Shown: positions 19,280-28,498 of the stretch, one piece after another
How the letters are laid out: each line of letters begins with the position of its first letter
Numbering within the stretch: the first letter of the stretch is position 1
Source of the DNA: Actinomycetota bacterium
GTDB taxonomy: Bacteria > Actinomycetota > Nitriliruptoria > Nitriliruptorales > JAHWKO01
Length of the DNA stretch: 64,000 bases
NCBI GenBank assembly: GCA_019347675.1
Contig: JAHWKW010000002.1
Location: forward strand, 62,001-126,000
Direction of reading: 5' to 3'
Program-made: the position numbers and the translations under genes
Notes under the pieces: generated by a model
Told to the model about the DNA's origin: nothing
Database searches by the model: none
What the model saw: only the letters and a program-made list of their open reading frames with translations

Positions 19280-20111
19280 CTTCGAATCTCTCCCGTCGCC
19301 CGCTCACCATCCGCCAAGGTGAACCAACACCGTCTTCTCTACGGACTTGCCGGCCGGTGTCGAAAGCTCGGTCGAGCGGCGGCCGGGCGATCCATTCCAC
19401 AACTGCCATGCCCGCCGCCACGCCGACCGACTCCGTTGGCTACCGCGGCGAGGACCGCAGACGGCCTCTGCTCGTTCTTCGCGCCGAAATCTACTGCGTC
19501 TCACCGCATACGGCTGCGACGCCTGGCCTGATCGTCTGCCGTTGGACCCACCGTGGGCCCTCTCATCGGCATCGGCGTGTCGATCGCCGGACTTCGTTCA
19601 TCTTCTGCCGGACGCGACGACCCCAGAACCGTCGAACGCCGGCGCGGTCGGCGCCTGCTCGACGCGGACGGCGACCGCACGGCGGACGTCGGAGTGCTGG
19701 TAGCGAAGGTGAGCTCCCGGCCCGCCTCATTGCAGCGTGTCGATGGCGGCGTCCTGGCGGTGGCCCTCCTCGGCCTCCTGGGAGTTCGAGAAGTCGGCTG
19801 ACCGACCGGCTCGACAGCGGCGGGCGGGGCTTCCCCCGAGCTTCGACCGGGCGTGGTCGAACGCCGGCGTGTTGATCGACGACGGGAGCACCAGGGTCAC
19901 CTCGATCTCGTGCTCCAGCTCGAGTCGCAGCGCAGCCGGAGCAGCGCTTCCGTCGGACCGTCCGAGTGGCGGGAGAACCGCGATCGCGACTGGTCGTCCG
20001 ATCGGTGGACCGCCCCGGCACGTCGAGTACGAGGCGACCACACCGGGCGAGGGGGTGAGCTGCGGATGGTGCAGCGCGCACTGCAGCCAGCCGAGGGTTA
20101 TACTTGCTGGT
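19280..20111. other. Gene-poor stretch with a short-chain dehydrogenase fragment
   Basis: About 830 bp without an intact gene. The only recognisable coding trace is the fragment at 19832-19936. Other open frames on both strands are low-complexity and lack motifs. This looks like decaying sequence between the molybdoenzyme gene and the VapBC pair. Confidence 0.5.
19832..19936 (-). pseudogene. Fragment of a short-chain dehydrogenase (SDR)
   Basis: On the minus strand about 35 codons read AALRLELEHEIEVTLVLPSS followed by INTPAFDHARSKLG. This resembles the segment after the active-site Tyr-Lys of SDR enzymes (typically L-R-x-E-L, then V-T-L-x-x-P-x-x-x-x-T-P). The flanks in the same frame do not continue the fold, and neither the Rossmann GxxxGxG nor YxxxK is found nearby. 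I take it as a remnant; the identification is by eye. Confidence 0.45.
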
Positions 20112-20342
20112 ATGACTCGTAAGGTTGGGCCCAAGGGTCAGGTCGTGATCCCTAAGGACCTGCGTGAGCAGCTCGGGATCGCCCCCGGCGACGAGGTCAC
20201 CTTCTGGCGGGAAGGGGACCACGTTGCGGTGCGTCCCGCACGCTCCCAACGGCCCCTGCACGGCCGCTACGCCGGCCGACGGCTGGTCGAGATCCTCGAA
20301 GCCGAACGGGACGCCGACCGACGCCGAGAAACCCGCCGGTGA
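20112..20342 (+). CDS. AbrB/VapB-type antitoxin
   Basis: A 76-residue DNA-binding antitoxin. The N-terminal MTRKVGPKGQVVIPKDLREQ and LGIAPGDEVTFWREGDHVAV form the swapped-hairpin AbrB/MazE fold; the remaining tail, rich in Arg and Glu, would wrap the toxin. The start at the ATG is supported by the family motif. Its stop overlaps the GTG of the PIN toxin (GTGA), the usual layout of an autoregulated vapBC pair. Confidence 0.9.
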   Translation: MTRKVGPKGQVVIPKDLREQLGIAPGDEVTFWREGDHVAVRPARSQRPLHGRYAGRRLVEILEAERDADRRRETRR

Positions 20343-20722
20343 GCGACGCGCTCGACGCCTGGGCGATACTCGAACTGCTCGAAGGCAGCGAGCCAGCCGC
20401 CTCCCGCATCTCAGACGTGCTCGAGGAACGGCCGGCCATGAGCTGGATCAACCTCGGCGAAGTGTTCTACGTCGTCAAGCGGGACCAAGGCGAGGAAGAA
20501 GCCCTCGAGACGTTACGGGATCTACGTCCCAAGCTGGACCTGGACCTGCCCTCCGAACACCGTGTGCTGGAAGCGGCTGGGCTCAAAGCCGACCACCCCA
20601 TTTCCTACGCAGACGCCTTCGCAGCCGCCACCGCCGTTGCGCACGGCGCCACCCTCCTCACCGGAGATCCTGAGCTACTCGTCGATGGCGCGCCGTGGCA
20701 GTGGGAAGATCTGCGGATCTGA
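20339..20722 (+). CDS. PIN-domain ribonuclease toxin (VapC)
   Basis: A 127-residue PIN-domain protein. Seen: the first acidic residue in SDALDAWAIL, a second in INLGEVFYVV, and the DAFAAATAVAHGATLLTGDPELL end with the third and fourth aspartates, as in magnesium-dependent VapC RNases. It starts with GTG inside the antitoxin stop. VapC toxins cut tRNA or rRNA; the target here is unknown. Confidence 0.9.
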   Translation: MSDALDAWAILELLEGSEPAASRISDVLEERPAMSWINLGEVFYVVKRDQGEEEALETLRDLRPKLDLDLPSEHRVLEAAGLKADHPISYADAFAAATAVAHGATLLTGDPELLVDGAPWQWEDLRI

Positions 20723-21422
20723 ACCGCCGATCTCCTTTGGCAGTCGGAGTTGCAGCGTCGGGATAATCGTTGGATCCTACCGCCCCGCTCGTTGCCGCCG
20801 CCTTCGGCTTTCTCAGCTGCCCGGTTCCAGTGCTCTCCAGGTGACGATCCCCGTCTCCGTCCGCGTTCAATGTCTGCCGGCCAGAGCGTCGAGTTCGACG
20901 GGTGGATCGTGGACCAGATCGTCGCCAGCGAGCTCGTAAGCGGAGTGCAGGCACCGAGAGTTGCAGGCGTCACCGAGCCGGCCGTGCCGACGGGCTTTGA
21001 CGGCAGCTCGATGACACGCGTCGGGCGCAGGTTGACGCGTCTTGGGCCAGGCTGTCCCGGGGGCAGCCGCTAGACCCCGAACCCACCAACCTCGTGCGCG
21101 CGGTGCAGGTGCCGATCGTGCCGCTGGTGGACGTCGACGCGATCACACTCGTGCTGCTCGCGCTGGAGGTGTGGGAGCACACCCGGCCCGATGAGCCGTC
21201 GGTGCGACACCTGACGAAGCGTGATGCTCGCCGTTCGTGACGACGTCGGTACCACCTATGGCGGGACCGCCGCTACTCACCGCGTCACGAACGACGGCAC
21301 AAACCGCCGCGCCCCGCCCTGGGCTCCAACTGTTCCGGCACAGTCCCGTACGGGTTCCTGCATACGTGGCTCGGTCGAGTCGTAGGCGATCGCTCTCTCC
21401 GACCAAGCCGGCGAGGCGAGAA
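20723..21422. other. Gene-poor stretch downstream of vapBC
   Basis: About 700 bp without a recognised gene. From 21001 to 21240 the plus strand holds an open stretch of about 80 codons ending in TGA at 21238, with a coherent hydrophobic part (VPIVPLVDVDAITLVLLALE) but no ATG start; a second frame at 20870-21073 starts MSAGQSVEFDGWIVDQIVAS. They may be two halves of one decayed gene that I cannot name. Confidence 0.4.
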
Positions 21423-22817
21423 CTATTCCGTCCCCGGTCGCAACGGATCTGCCTCCGACCCCTCGTCACGGCTGCCGAGACTCGACAGCAGGCTCCGGAG
21501 GTCGATGCCGGTCAGGTCGGAACCGATCTGGATGCCCTGCTCGACGTTGCTCGACACCGTCCTCGCGAGCTGTGACGCGCCGTCGGTCGAGATGACGGTC
21601 AGACGGTCGACCGAGCTCAACGGCTCGCTCGCGGCGCGGACCAGCTCGGGCAGGACGGCGGCGATGAGGTCGAGCGTCGCGGCGTCGCCGTAGAGCTTGA
21701 ACGCGTCGGCGTTCTTGCGACGTGCATCGGCCTCCGCCTCACCCTTCGCGAGGATGGCCTCGGCTTCGGCACGCCCCTCCAGCTCGACCGCCTCCGCCAT
21801 CCGGGCACGCCGGGCCTTCTCGGCCTCCGCGTCGAAGATCGCCGCGTTCTTCCGCGCCTCGGCCTCCTGCTCGATGCGGTAACGCTCGGCGTCGGCGGGC
21901 TTCCTGACCTCGGCGTCGAGCTGGCGGTCTCGCAGTGCGGCCTCGCGCTCGGCCACCAGCTCCTGCTCCTGGATGACCTCACGGTTCCGTGCCGCCTCCC
22001 GCAGCGGACCGGCGGCCGCGGCCTGTGCCTGGGCCTCGTCCGTCTCCGCCTTGATCTCGGCCTTCTTCAGCTCGAGCTGGCGAGCCTGGATCGCGACCGC
22101 CTCCTCGGCCCGCAGCCGCTCCTCCTCGGCGGCCTGGTTGGCCCGCGCCTCGGCGATCTTGGCGGACTGCTCGACACGGGCTGCCTCCGGGCGACCGAGG
22201 TCCGTCAGGTACTCGCCCTCGGCTTGGATGTCCTGCAGCTGGAATGTGTCGAGCGTCAGCCCCTGGTTCGTGAGCGACGTCTCGGCCTCCTCGGCGACGG
22301 CGGACGCGAACGTCGCGCGGTCCTTGATGATCTCTTCGATCGTCAGGCGACCGACGATGGCGCGGAGGCTGCCGGCCAGGACCTCGGTCGTGAACGTGTC
22401 CACCTCCCTCTGCTGGGTCAGGAAGCGCTGCGCCGCGGCCCGGATCGCGTCCTCGTTGCCGCCGACCTTCACGACGGCGACCCCGTCCAGGTCGCACTTG
22501 ATGCCCTGGCTCGAGACCGCCCCACGGATGCTCACCGAGATGCGCCGGCTGGAGAGGTCCATGACGTGCAGACGCTGCACGAACGGGAGGACGAACACGC
22601 TCGCGCCCATCACGACCTTCTGGCCGCTCATGTCGTGCGAGACCTCGCCGGTCTCGGGGTTCTTGACCGGCGAACCCTTCCGCCCGGTGATGATGTACGC
22701 CTCGTTGGGCCCGGCCACCTTGATGCGCGAGACGATCAGGTAAGCGACGAGGACGAGCAGGGTGACGGCGCCGATGATCCCGATCACCAGAGGCGAGGCG
22801 AAGATGAAGTCGAGCAT
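21423..22817 (-). CDS. Flotillin-like SPFH-domain membrane protein
   Basis: A 464-residue scaffold protein of the flotillin type. An N-terminal membrane segment (residues about 8-30) leads into an SPFH domain of about 35-180 (AYIITGRKG, SVSIRGAVSSQGIKCDLDGV), then a long alanine/glutamate coiled coil (about 200-390, many A-E-A-E repeats), and a C-terminal part. Flotillins organise membrane microdomains. The next gene downstream-upstream pair with NfeD (22830) matches the B. subtilis yuaF-yuaG layout. Confidence 0.9.
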   Translation of the reverse strand: MLDFIFASPLVIGIIGAVTLLVLVAYLIVSRIKVAGPNEAYIITGRKGSPVKNPETGEVSHDMSGQKVVMGASVFVLPFVQRLHVMDLSSRRISVSIRGAVSSQGIKCDLDGVAVVKVGGNEDAIRAAAQRFLTQQREVDTFTTEVLAGSLRAIVGRLTIEEIIKDRATFASAVAEEAETSLTNQGLTLDTFQLQDIQAEGEYLTDLGRPEAARVEQSAKIAEARANQAAEEERLRAEEAVAIQARQLELKKAEIKAETDEAQAQAAAAGPLREAARNREVIQEQELVAEREAALRDRQLDAEVRKPADAERYRIEQEAEARKNAAIFDAEAEKARRARMAEAVELEGRAEAEAILAKGEAEADARRKNADAFKLYGDAATLDLIAAVLPELVRAASEPLSSVDRLTVISTDGASQLARTVSSNVEQGIQIGSDLTGIDLRSLLSSLGSRDEGSEADPLRPGTE

Positions 22818-22829
22818 CGCGCCCTCCGG

Positions 22830-23381
22830 TCAAGCGTCGGTCGGGAGCGTGGCCCGCTCGACGAGCACGGCTGACGCGGAGAGGACGGCGACGACGCGCA
22901 CCTGCGTCCCCGCGGCCACCCGTGCGTCCGCCCGTGCGTTGTACTTGCGCTGCTCGCCGTGGTGGCGGAGCGTCACCTCACCGTAGCCCTCGTCGGGGAT
23001 GGTCGTGATCACGATGCCCTGGGAGCCCTCGAGCCCACGGGTCGAGACGGTCGCGTCAGTTGGCATGTTGACGAGCGTCCGCATCATGACGAGCGCCAAG
23101 CCACCGACGACCAGCCCACTCGCGAGGCCACCGAGCGCGCCGCCCCCCGCGCCGACGCCCGTCGCGTACATGATGAGGGCGGCGCCGAAGCCGAACGATG
23201 CCAGAAATGCACCGAGCACGGGTCCCGAGAAGATCCCCCCGCCGGCGTCGACATCGAAGCCACCGAGCAGGCCCTCGAACACCTCGCCGAGCACCAGGGA
23301 CAGCAGGAGCAGTGCGAGACCAACCGCGCCGATGACGAGGAACGCGGTCATCGCTTGCCCCCCGAGGACGAACTCCAGCAT
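22830..23381 (-). CDS. NfeD-like membrane protein
   Basis: A 183-residue protein with four to five membrane helices (FLVIGAVGLALLLLSLVLG, GALGGLASGLVVGGLALVMM) and a C-terminal OB-fold domain (GSQGIVITTIPDEGYGEVTL). It fits the YuaF/NfeD family, partners of flotillins. Start chosen at MLEFVLGGQ (23381) since the preceding frame is low complexity. It reads into the flotillin gene with a 12-bp gap, so both are probably one transcript. Confidence 0.82.
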   Translation of the reverse strand: MLEFVLGGQAMTAFLVIGAVGLALLLLSLVLGEVFEGLLGGFDVDAGGGIFSGPVLGAFLASFGFGAALIMYATGVGAGGGALGGLASGLVVGGLALVMMRTLVNMPTDATVSTRGLEGSQGIVITTIPDEGYGEVTLRHHGEQRKYNARADARVAAGTQVRVVAVLSASAVLVERATLPTDA

Positions 23382-23583
23382 GCCTCCAACCATAGTTGCG
23401 TGGCTGGCGTGGCGGAGCAGCGACGCCGTGGGGTCGAATCTTGGTCCCGAGGAAAAGGAGCCCTGGTCTTGGGACATCTGCTATGCCGCACGGGCACCCG
23501 GCGTTGCAGATGACGTTGGCGATGATCACGGAGTGCTCGCCGACGTGCCAGCTTTCGACTATCGCCAGGACGTCCAAAACCAC

Positions 23584-23652
23584 GGTCGGCGGATGCCGGT
23601 CGGCGGATGCCGGTCGTCGGATGCCGGTCGTCGGACGCCGGTCGTCGGACGC
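23584..23652. repeat. Tandem repeat, 14-bp unit, five copies
   Basis: Five head-to-tail copies of GGTCGGCGGATGCC or GGTCGTCGGATGCC or GGTCGTCGGACGCC, the last missing one base. The sequence drifts in one direction from copy 1 to 5, as expected of a small minisatellite. 14 bp is not a multiple of three, so a frame reading through changes phase in each unit. No spacers, hence not CRISPR. Confidence 0.9.
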
Positions 23653-23976
23653 TTCCATCGGCTGGGCTCGGAGGAAGGCTCGCATCGGGAAGCAAGAGAG
23701 CATCGGTCACGGACCTCGGCGAACCGGACAGGTGATGCGGGAGACGTCAGCGGATCCAAGATCCCAGTCCAGCAGGGCAGGCAGATCCGTGTCGAAGAAG
23801 GTGGCGGTATCGCGCTGCATCTGCGCTGAGCAACCGGGCAGGCGGTCCTCGGGACCTGGTGCCAGTCCGCCCCGATCACCAGGCCACCACGTGCGCGCAG
23901 TCGATCTGTCACTCGGTGAGTAGCGCCGCGCAGTCCGAGGCATCCCCTGCGATGGAACCCGGACCCCGGCCGGGCT

Positions 23977-24204
23977 GCTGTCCGCGTCCCCGATGCCGGG
24001 GCCGAGTTCCTCAATGGGGGCTACATGTGGGACGTCTCGCCAACGTCGTCCCGGATCGGACGCCAGGAACAGATCGACCGGCTGAGCTTGCGTGCTGCGT
24101 TTCCCGACATCCAGATCGCGGTCGAGGACGACGGATCGCCCAGGGGGACGGTCGTCGAACAGGTGGGAGTGCCCACACGCTTCGACGCACTGCGACAGCT
24201 CGGC
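23977..24204 (+). pseudogene. Possible SnoaL-like (NTF2-fold) fragment
   Basis: An in-frame stretch of about 76 codons reads EFLNGGYMWDVSP, then GRQEQIDRLS and LRAAFPDIQIAVEDDGS. The A-F-P-D-x-x-x-x-V-E-D run resembles ester cyclase/SnoaL proteins, where it forms the second strand pair. There is no good start codon before it other than the internal ATG and the second half of the fold is missing. This is a weak, by-eye assignment; it could also be chance. Confidence 0.25.
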
Positions 24205-24541
24205 GCCCCCATGACCCGTCCGAGATTCGACGGACGATGGTCGCAACCGTCAGGGCGCTTCACCGCAGCTCGTGCGGGGCGGCGGAACCGCCGGACCGAT
24301 CATGGCGTCCGACTCGAGCCGGGGTATCACCAGCTCCAAGGAGAGAATGCGCCAGTACCCGGAGTCTCCCCGGTCAACCCGCGCCCCGCGTCGTGCGTTC
24401 ATCACTCGACAGCGCGTTGTGAGGAAGGATCCATGCCACGCGCGATATCCCTGCGGGGCCGCGGAGGGGTTGCGGGTTCACACTGCCGGCAATCCCCTGC
24501 GGCACGCTCGCGCCGTTCCAACAGCGAGGAAGAGCCGAGCC

Positions 24542-25678
24542 ATGAAGCGACTGACCATTCACCGCCGAGCAGACGCTGCCCACTCCCCCACCTGCGGCCG
24601 GAAGGCACTGCTTTTGGCCGGTGCGGCCCTGTTGGTGAGTAGCGCCTGCGCGACGGACGACAGCGCGGCGCCCACCTCGGACACGGACACGCCAACGGCG
24701 CTGAGCGGCCCGTGCGTGGGGATCGGTCCCGCCCCTGAACTGGCGGAGGTCACCTGGCTAGCGGAGGGCAGGCTCATGGCCGCCACCGCGGGGGGACCGG
24801 CGCGGTGCCTCCTCGAGGTCGGCCAGGCCGAGACCTTGGAGTGGGCAGGCAGCGCCGACCGCGTCCTGCTGGGATCCACCCGGGCCGTGACCGCCGAGGG
24901 CGAGGTCTCCCTGGCCCTTCCCTCCGACGGCCGTGTGCGCTGGTCGGCGCCCACGGGCAAGTCGGTGCTCCACGTCGATGCCCAGGGGCGGCTGCGCAAG
25001 CAGGTACTGGGCGGAGCGGTCAGCGAGCTGGCTGCCATGGAACGCGCCGACGACGCCGTCTACCACCCCGCGGGGCTCACCATCGCCGCCTCAGGGGAGG
25101 GCGAGATCGCCGGGGGCGAGGTCGTCCGGGGCTTGTTCGTAGCCCGGAACACGGGTGAGGGGGCGCCCCAGCCGCTCGCCGAGGGCGAGACGGCCCGTCG
25201 CATCGACTCGCTCGCCTTCTCGTCCGACGGAGCCCTGGTGTTCGTGGCCGACCACGGCGGGCACAGCGACCTTCACCGCCTCGACCTCCAGCGGGGGACG
25301 ATGGCAACGGTGGCCACGGTGAGCGGGCAGGAGCACATCGGGCGGGTGGCGGTCTCTCCCTTCGAGACCGACGCCGTCGCCTTCGCACGCTGCGAGCCCG
25401 ATGGCACCACCCGGCCCACCTTCGCCGAGCGCGGAGGGAGCGCTCTGGCTCTGGAGGGGACGTCGGTGGCGCGCGCGGAACCCATCGGCTGGCTCCCCGA
25501 TGGCGGCCTGGTGCTCGTCGCCCGCCCCCGCTGCGACGACGGCCCCGGGAGCCTCTACGTGTTCCAGGGCGGCATGGCCCACCTTGTGGCCGAGGACGTG
25601 GAGACGGCGGCCGTGCGGGCGGTGCTCCCCGAGCCGCCGCCCTCCCCCGAGATCCTCCCCACCAGCCCCTTCGCCTGA
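24542..25678 (+). CDS. Predicted lipoprotein with beta-propeller-like repeats
   Basis: A 378-residue exported protein. The signal peptide ends in LLVSSAC (lipobox) after a hydrophobic stretch LLLAGAALLV. The body is a string of short beta-strand repeats such as VTWLAEGRLMAAT, RIDSLAFSSDGALVFVADHGG and GWLPDGGLVLVARPRC, resembling WD40/PD40 propellers. ATG at 24542 is chosen for the signal peptide and for GAGGAAG upstream. No specific family recognised; function unknown. Confidence 0.8.
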   Translation: MKRLTIHRRADAAHSPTCGRKALLLAGAALLVSSACATDDSAAPTSDTDTPTALSGPCVGIGPAPELAEVTWLAEGRLMAATAGGPARCLLEVGQAETLEWAGSADRVLLGSTRAVTAEGEVSLALPSDGRVRWSAPTGKSVLHVDAQGRLRKQVLGGAVSELAAMERADDAVYHPAGLTIAASGEGEIAGGEVVRGLFVARNTGEGAPQPLAEGETARRIDSLAFSSDGALVFVADHGGHSDLHRLDLQRGTMATVATVSGQEHIGRVAVSPFETDAVAFARCEPDGTTRPTFAERGGSALALEGTSVARAEPIGWLPDGGLVLVARPRCDDGPGSLYVFQGGMAHLVAEDVETAAVRAVLPEPPPSPEILPTSPFA

Positions 25679-25801
25679 TGAGCAACGCCTGCGGCCGGTC
25701 GGCCGCCACGTTTTCACCACACAGCAGCAGTTCGGCGGGAGGCGTCGGTCGCTCGTGAACGCCACCGTCGACGTAGGGTTGTCCCGGCGCGAGGAGCCTC
25801 G

Positions 25802-26281
25802 GTGGCCCACGAACAGCCCTACATCGCGGTCGTGGGCCCGGGCACGCCCGATGCCGCGTTGGAGGCGCTGGCCGAGGAGGTCGGCCGTCACGTGGCCATC
25901 GCCGGCGGGGTGCTGATCTGCGGCGGCTTGGACGGTGTGATGGCGGCGGCGAGCCGCGGCGCGGCCCAGGCCGGCGGCCTGGCGTTGGGGATCCTGCCCG
26001 GAAGCGACCGTCGCGCCGCCAACCGGTGGGTTCAGGTCGCCGTTGCCACCGGTGTCGGTGAGCTGCGCAACGCCCTGCTGGTCCGCGCAGCCGACGTCGT
26101 GGTGGCGATCGGGGGAGCGTTCGGGACGCTCTCGGAGATCGCGTTCGCGCTGAAGACCGGCGTCCCGGTGGTGGGGCTGCGTACCTGGGACCTGGCCGCC
26201 GCCGGCGCGCGGCACTCCATCGAAGTCGCCTCCGATGCCCCCGACGCGGTCCGGCGGGCGCTGCATCACGCCAGCGGATGA
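25802..26281 (+). CDS. TIGR00725-type SLOG-fold protein
   Basis: A 159-residue Rossmann-like protein related to the LOG/lysine-decarboxylase-like family. Seen: IAVVGPG at the start, [20 protein letters not shown] and the phosphate-binding [17 protein letters not shown] enzymes cleave cytokinin nucleotides; the role of TIGR00725 proteins is unknown. GTG at 25802 is the start. It converges on hisF with 40 bp between, holding a GC hairpin. Confidence 0.85.
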   Translation: MAHEQPYIAVVGPGTPDAALEALAEEVGRHVAIAGGVLICGGLDGVMAAASRGAAQAGGLALGILPGSDRRAANRWVQVAVATGVGELRNALLVRAADVVVAIGGAFGTLSEIAFALKTGVPVVGLRTWDLAAAGARHSIEVASDAPDAVRRALHHASG

Positions 26282-26294
26282 CCCCACACGTCGC

Positions 26295-26310
26295 GCCGCC
26301 AGCTGGCGGC
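26295..26310. terminator. Bidirectional terminator-like palindrome
   Basis: GCCGCCAGCTGGCGGC, a perfect 16-bp palindrome that would fold as a 6-bp GC stem with an AGCT loop in either direction. It lies between the convergent ends of the TIGR00725 gene (26281) and hisF (26322). There is no U tract, as often in GC-rich actinobacteria. Confidence 0.45.
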
Positions 26311-26321
26311 CAACCGGTCGG

Positions 26322-27128
26322 TCACGCGGTGGGCTGTCCGGCCGGTGAGACATGGCGGACCGGCAGGCCGGCGGCGGCGAGTTCCGTCTTGACGTCGGCG
26401 ATGCGCACCTGCCCGAAATGGAAGATGGACGCGGCCAGCACGGCAGCAGCGCCGCCGTGGGCGACCGCATCGACCATGTGGTGGGCGCCGCCCGCCCCAC
26501 CGCTGGCGATCACCGGGACGTTGACGGCACCGGTGACCGCCTCCAGCAGGGCAACGTCGAACCCGTCCTTGGTCCCGTCGCGGTCCATGGACGTCAGCAG
26601 GATCTCTCCGGCGCCCCGCGCCTCGCACGCTCGGGCCCACTGCACCACATCGATCCCGGTGGGGGTCCGACCCCCGTGGACGTGAACCTCCCACGCGGAG
26701 GCCTGCCCCGGTCGACGGCGGGCGTCGATCGCGGCGACCACGCACTGGCTGCCGAAGGCGTCGGCGGCTTCGGCGAGGACCTCGGGGCGCTGCACCGCGG
26801 CGGTGTTGAGCGACACCTTGTCCGCGCCGGCTCGCAGCATGCGCCGGACGTCGTCGACGCTCCGGATCCCGCCCCCGACCGTGAGGGGGATGAAGACCTG
26901 CTCGGCGGTGCGGGCGACGACGCCGACCATGGTGGCGCGTCCCTCCGACGACGCCGTGATGTCGAGGAAGACGAGCTCGTCCGCGCCTTCCGCGTCGTAG
27001 GTCCGGGCCAGTTCAACCGGGTCTCCGGCGTCGCGGAGCTCGACGAACCGGATCCCCTTGACCACACGGCCCCCGGTGACGTCCAGGCACGGGACGACCC
27101 GGACCGCCAAGCCTCCCGCGTCGGTCAT
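26322..27128 (-). CDS. hisF: Imidazole glycerol phosphate synthase subunit HisF
   Basis: Cyclase subunit that with HisH turns PRFAR and ammonia into IGP and AICAR. The 268-residue TIM barrel shows [16 protein letters not shown] (catalytic Asp), [51 protein letters not shown] (second catalytic Asp) and VIASGGAG. Overlaps hisA by four bases; last gene of the his operon. Confidence 0.96.
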   Translation of the reverse strand: MTDAGGLAVRVVPCLDVTGGRVVKGIRFVELRDAGDPVELARTYDAEGADELVFLDITASSEGRATMVGVVARTAEQVFIPLTVGGGIRSVDDVRRMLRAGADKVSLNTAAVQRPEVLAEAADAFGSQCVVAAIDARRRPGQASAWEVHVHGGRTPTGIDVVQWARACEARGAGEILLTSMDRDGTKDGFDVALLEAVTGAVNVPVIASGGAGGAHHMVDAVAHGGAAAVLAASIFHFGQVRIADVKTELAAAGLPVRHVSPAGQPTA

Positions 27129-27856
27129 CCGACGTTGCCCACCGCTGCGAGCGCCTCGCCGAGACCGAACCGCCCCGCGTAGAGCGCCTTCCCGACGATC
27201 GCGGCGTCCACACGCGCATGGCAGGCGGCGAGCGCCTGCAGGTCGGCGATCGTGGCCACACCACCGGAGGCCGTGACCCGTGCATCGGTGGCGTCGGCCA
27301 CCGCGCGCAGCGTGTCGAGGTTGGGACCTTCGAGGGTGCCGTCACGGCCGACGTCGGTGTAGACGAACCGCGCGACGCCCATGCTGGTGAAGCGGTCGAG
27401 GGCCTCGAACAGGTCGCCGGCCGCTTGCGTCCATCCGCGTGCCTGCAACGTGCGGCCACGCGCGTCGAGGCCGACCGCGATCGCGCCGCCGTGGCGGTGA
27501 ACGCACTCGGCGACGAACTCCGGGCTGGTCAGCGCCATGGTCCCGATCACGATGCGTTGAGCGCCGTAGCCGAGCGAGGCCGCCACGTCGTCCAGCTCAC
27601 GGATCCCACCCGAGGCTTGTACGGCCAGGCCCGTCGCGTCGACGATGTCGGCGATCAGGTGACGGTTGCGGGGCTCGCCGGTGAACGCCGCGTCGAGGTC
27701 GACCACGTGCAGCCACCGGGCGCCGGCGTCGGCCCAACGACGTGCCGCGGCCACGGGGTCGGTGTCGTACACGGTCTCCGCGTCGGTCCTGCCCTGCGTG
27801 AGCCGGACCGCCTTCCCCTCGCGGATGTCCACCGCCGGGTAGATCGTGAAGCCCAC
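27125..27856 (-). CDS. hisA: ProFAR isomerase HisA, possibly bifunctional PriA
   Basis: TIM-barrel isomerase of histidine synthesis, 243 residues. Seen: [17 protein letters not shown] (catalytic Asp), [11 protein letters not shown] and [14 protein letters not shown] (second catalytic Asp). Many actinobacteria lack trpF and use this enzyme (PriA) for the tryptophan step too. A R-G-W-T motif around residue 138 agrees with the loop of PriA that holds its switching Arg and Trp. No trpF lies in the window, though it may be elsewhere. It is 6 bp after hisH. Confidence 0.93.
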   Translation of the reverse strand: MGFTIYPAVDIREGKAVRLTQGRTDAETVYDTDPVAAARRWADAGARWLHVVDLDAAFTGEPRNRHLIADIVDATGLAVQASGGIRELDDVAASLGYGAQRIVIGTMALTSPEFVAECVHRHGGAIAVGLDARGRTLQARGWTQAAGDLFEALDRFTSMGVARFVYTDVGRDGTLEGPNLDTLRAVADATDARVTASGGVATIADLQALAACHARVDAAIVGKALYAGRFGLGEALAAVGNVG

Positions 27857-27862
27857 CGCTGG

Positions 27863-28498
27863 TTACGCCACCGCAACCGGCAGACCCGCCACCCAGTTGG
27901 TCAGGAGGCGGATGCCGACGTCCGACGACTTCTCCGGGTGGAACTGGGTACCGACCACCGGACCGGCGCGGACGATGCACGGGAACGGCTCGGGGTAGCG
28001 GCAGGTCGCGACGACATGTGCGGGATCGGACGCCACCGCGTAATAGGAGTGCACGAAGTAGGCGCGCTTACCGGCGACGCCTGCCAGCAGCGGGTCGTCG
28101 TCGTGTCCGGAGGCGGGGACGATCACGTCCCACCCCATGTGCGGGATCCGGACCGTGTCGGGGAAGCGCACCACCCGGCCGGGCAGGATCCCCAACCCCG
28201 GGCAGTCGCCTTCCTCGCTGTGCTCGTACAGCAGCTGCATCCCCACGCAGATGCCCAGCAGCGGTCGGCCGTCCCTGACCCACCGGCGGACGAGGTCGGC
28301 CAGCCCGCCGCGCTTCAGGTTCGCCAGGCAGGTCCCGAAGTGCCCGACGCCGGGAACCACCAGCGCGTCGGCCCGTTCCGCCACCAGCGGATCCGCGGTG
28401 ACGGTCACCTCGGCACCGGCGCGCTCCAGACCACGCTGGGCGGAACGGAGATTGCCCGCCTCGTAGTCGAGGACCGCCACGTGTGGTTGCGCGGTCAC
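27863..28498 (-). CDS. hisH: Imidazole glycerol phosphate synthase subunit HisH
   Basis: Glutamine amidotransferase that supplies ammonia to HisF. GTG at 28498 overlaps the hisB stop (GTGA) and gives 211 residues, the family length, starting VTAQPHVAVLDYEAGNLRS. Seen: the nucleophile in LLGICVGMQLLYE, the PGVGHFGTC oxyanion strand, and the His-Glu pair in VGTQFHPEKSSDVG. Upstream in-frame residues belong to hisB in another frame. Confidence 0.95.
   Translation of the reverse strand: MTAQPHVAVLDYEAGNLRSAQRGLERAGAEVTVTADPLVAERADALVVPGVGHFGTCLANLKRGGLADLVRRWVRDGRPLLGICVGMQLLYEHSEEGDCPGLGILPGRVVRFPDTVRIPHMGWDVIVPASGHDDDPLLAGVAGKRAYFVHSYYAVASDPAHVVATCRYPEPFPCIVRAGPVVGTQFHPEKSSDVGIRLLTNWVAGLPVAVA

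Larger units (their letters stand above)
23382..24541. other. Gene-poor stretch between nfeD-like gene and lipoprotein
   Basis: About 1.16 kb. It holds the 14-bp tandem repeat at 23584-23652 and, at 23977-24204, a coding trace resembling a SnoaL-like protein. The rest shows no motif I can defend on either strand. The lipoprotein gene at 24542 has its ribosome site at the right end of this stretch. Confidence 0.5.

Noticed and set aside
23584-23652. CRISPR-like repeat
   Set aside because: Head-to-tail 14-bp units with no spacers.
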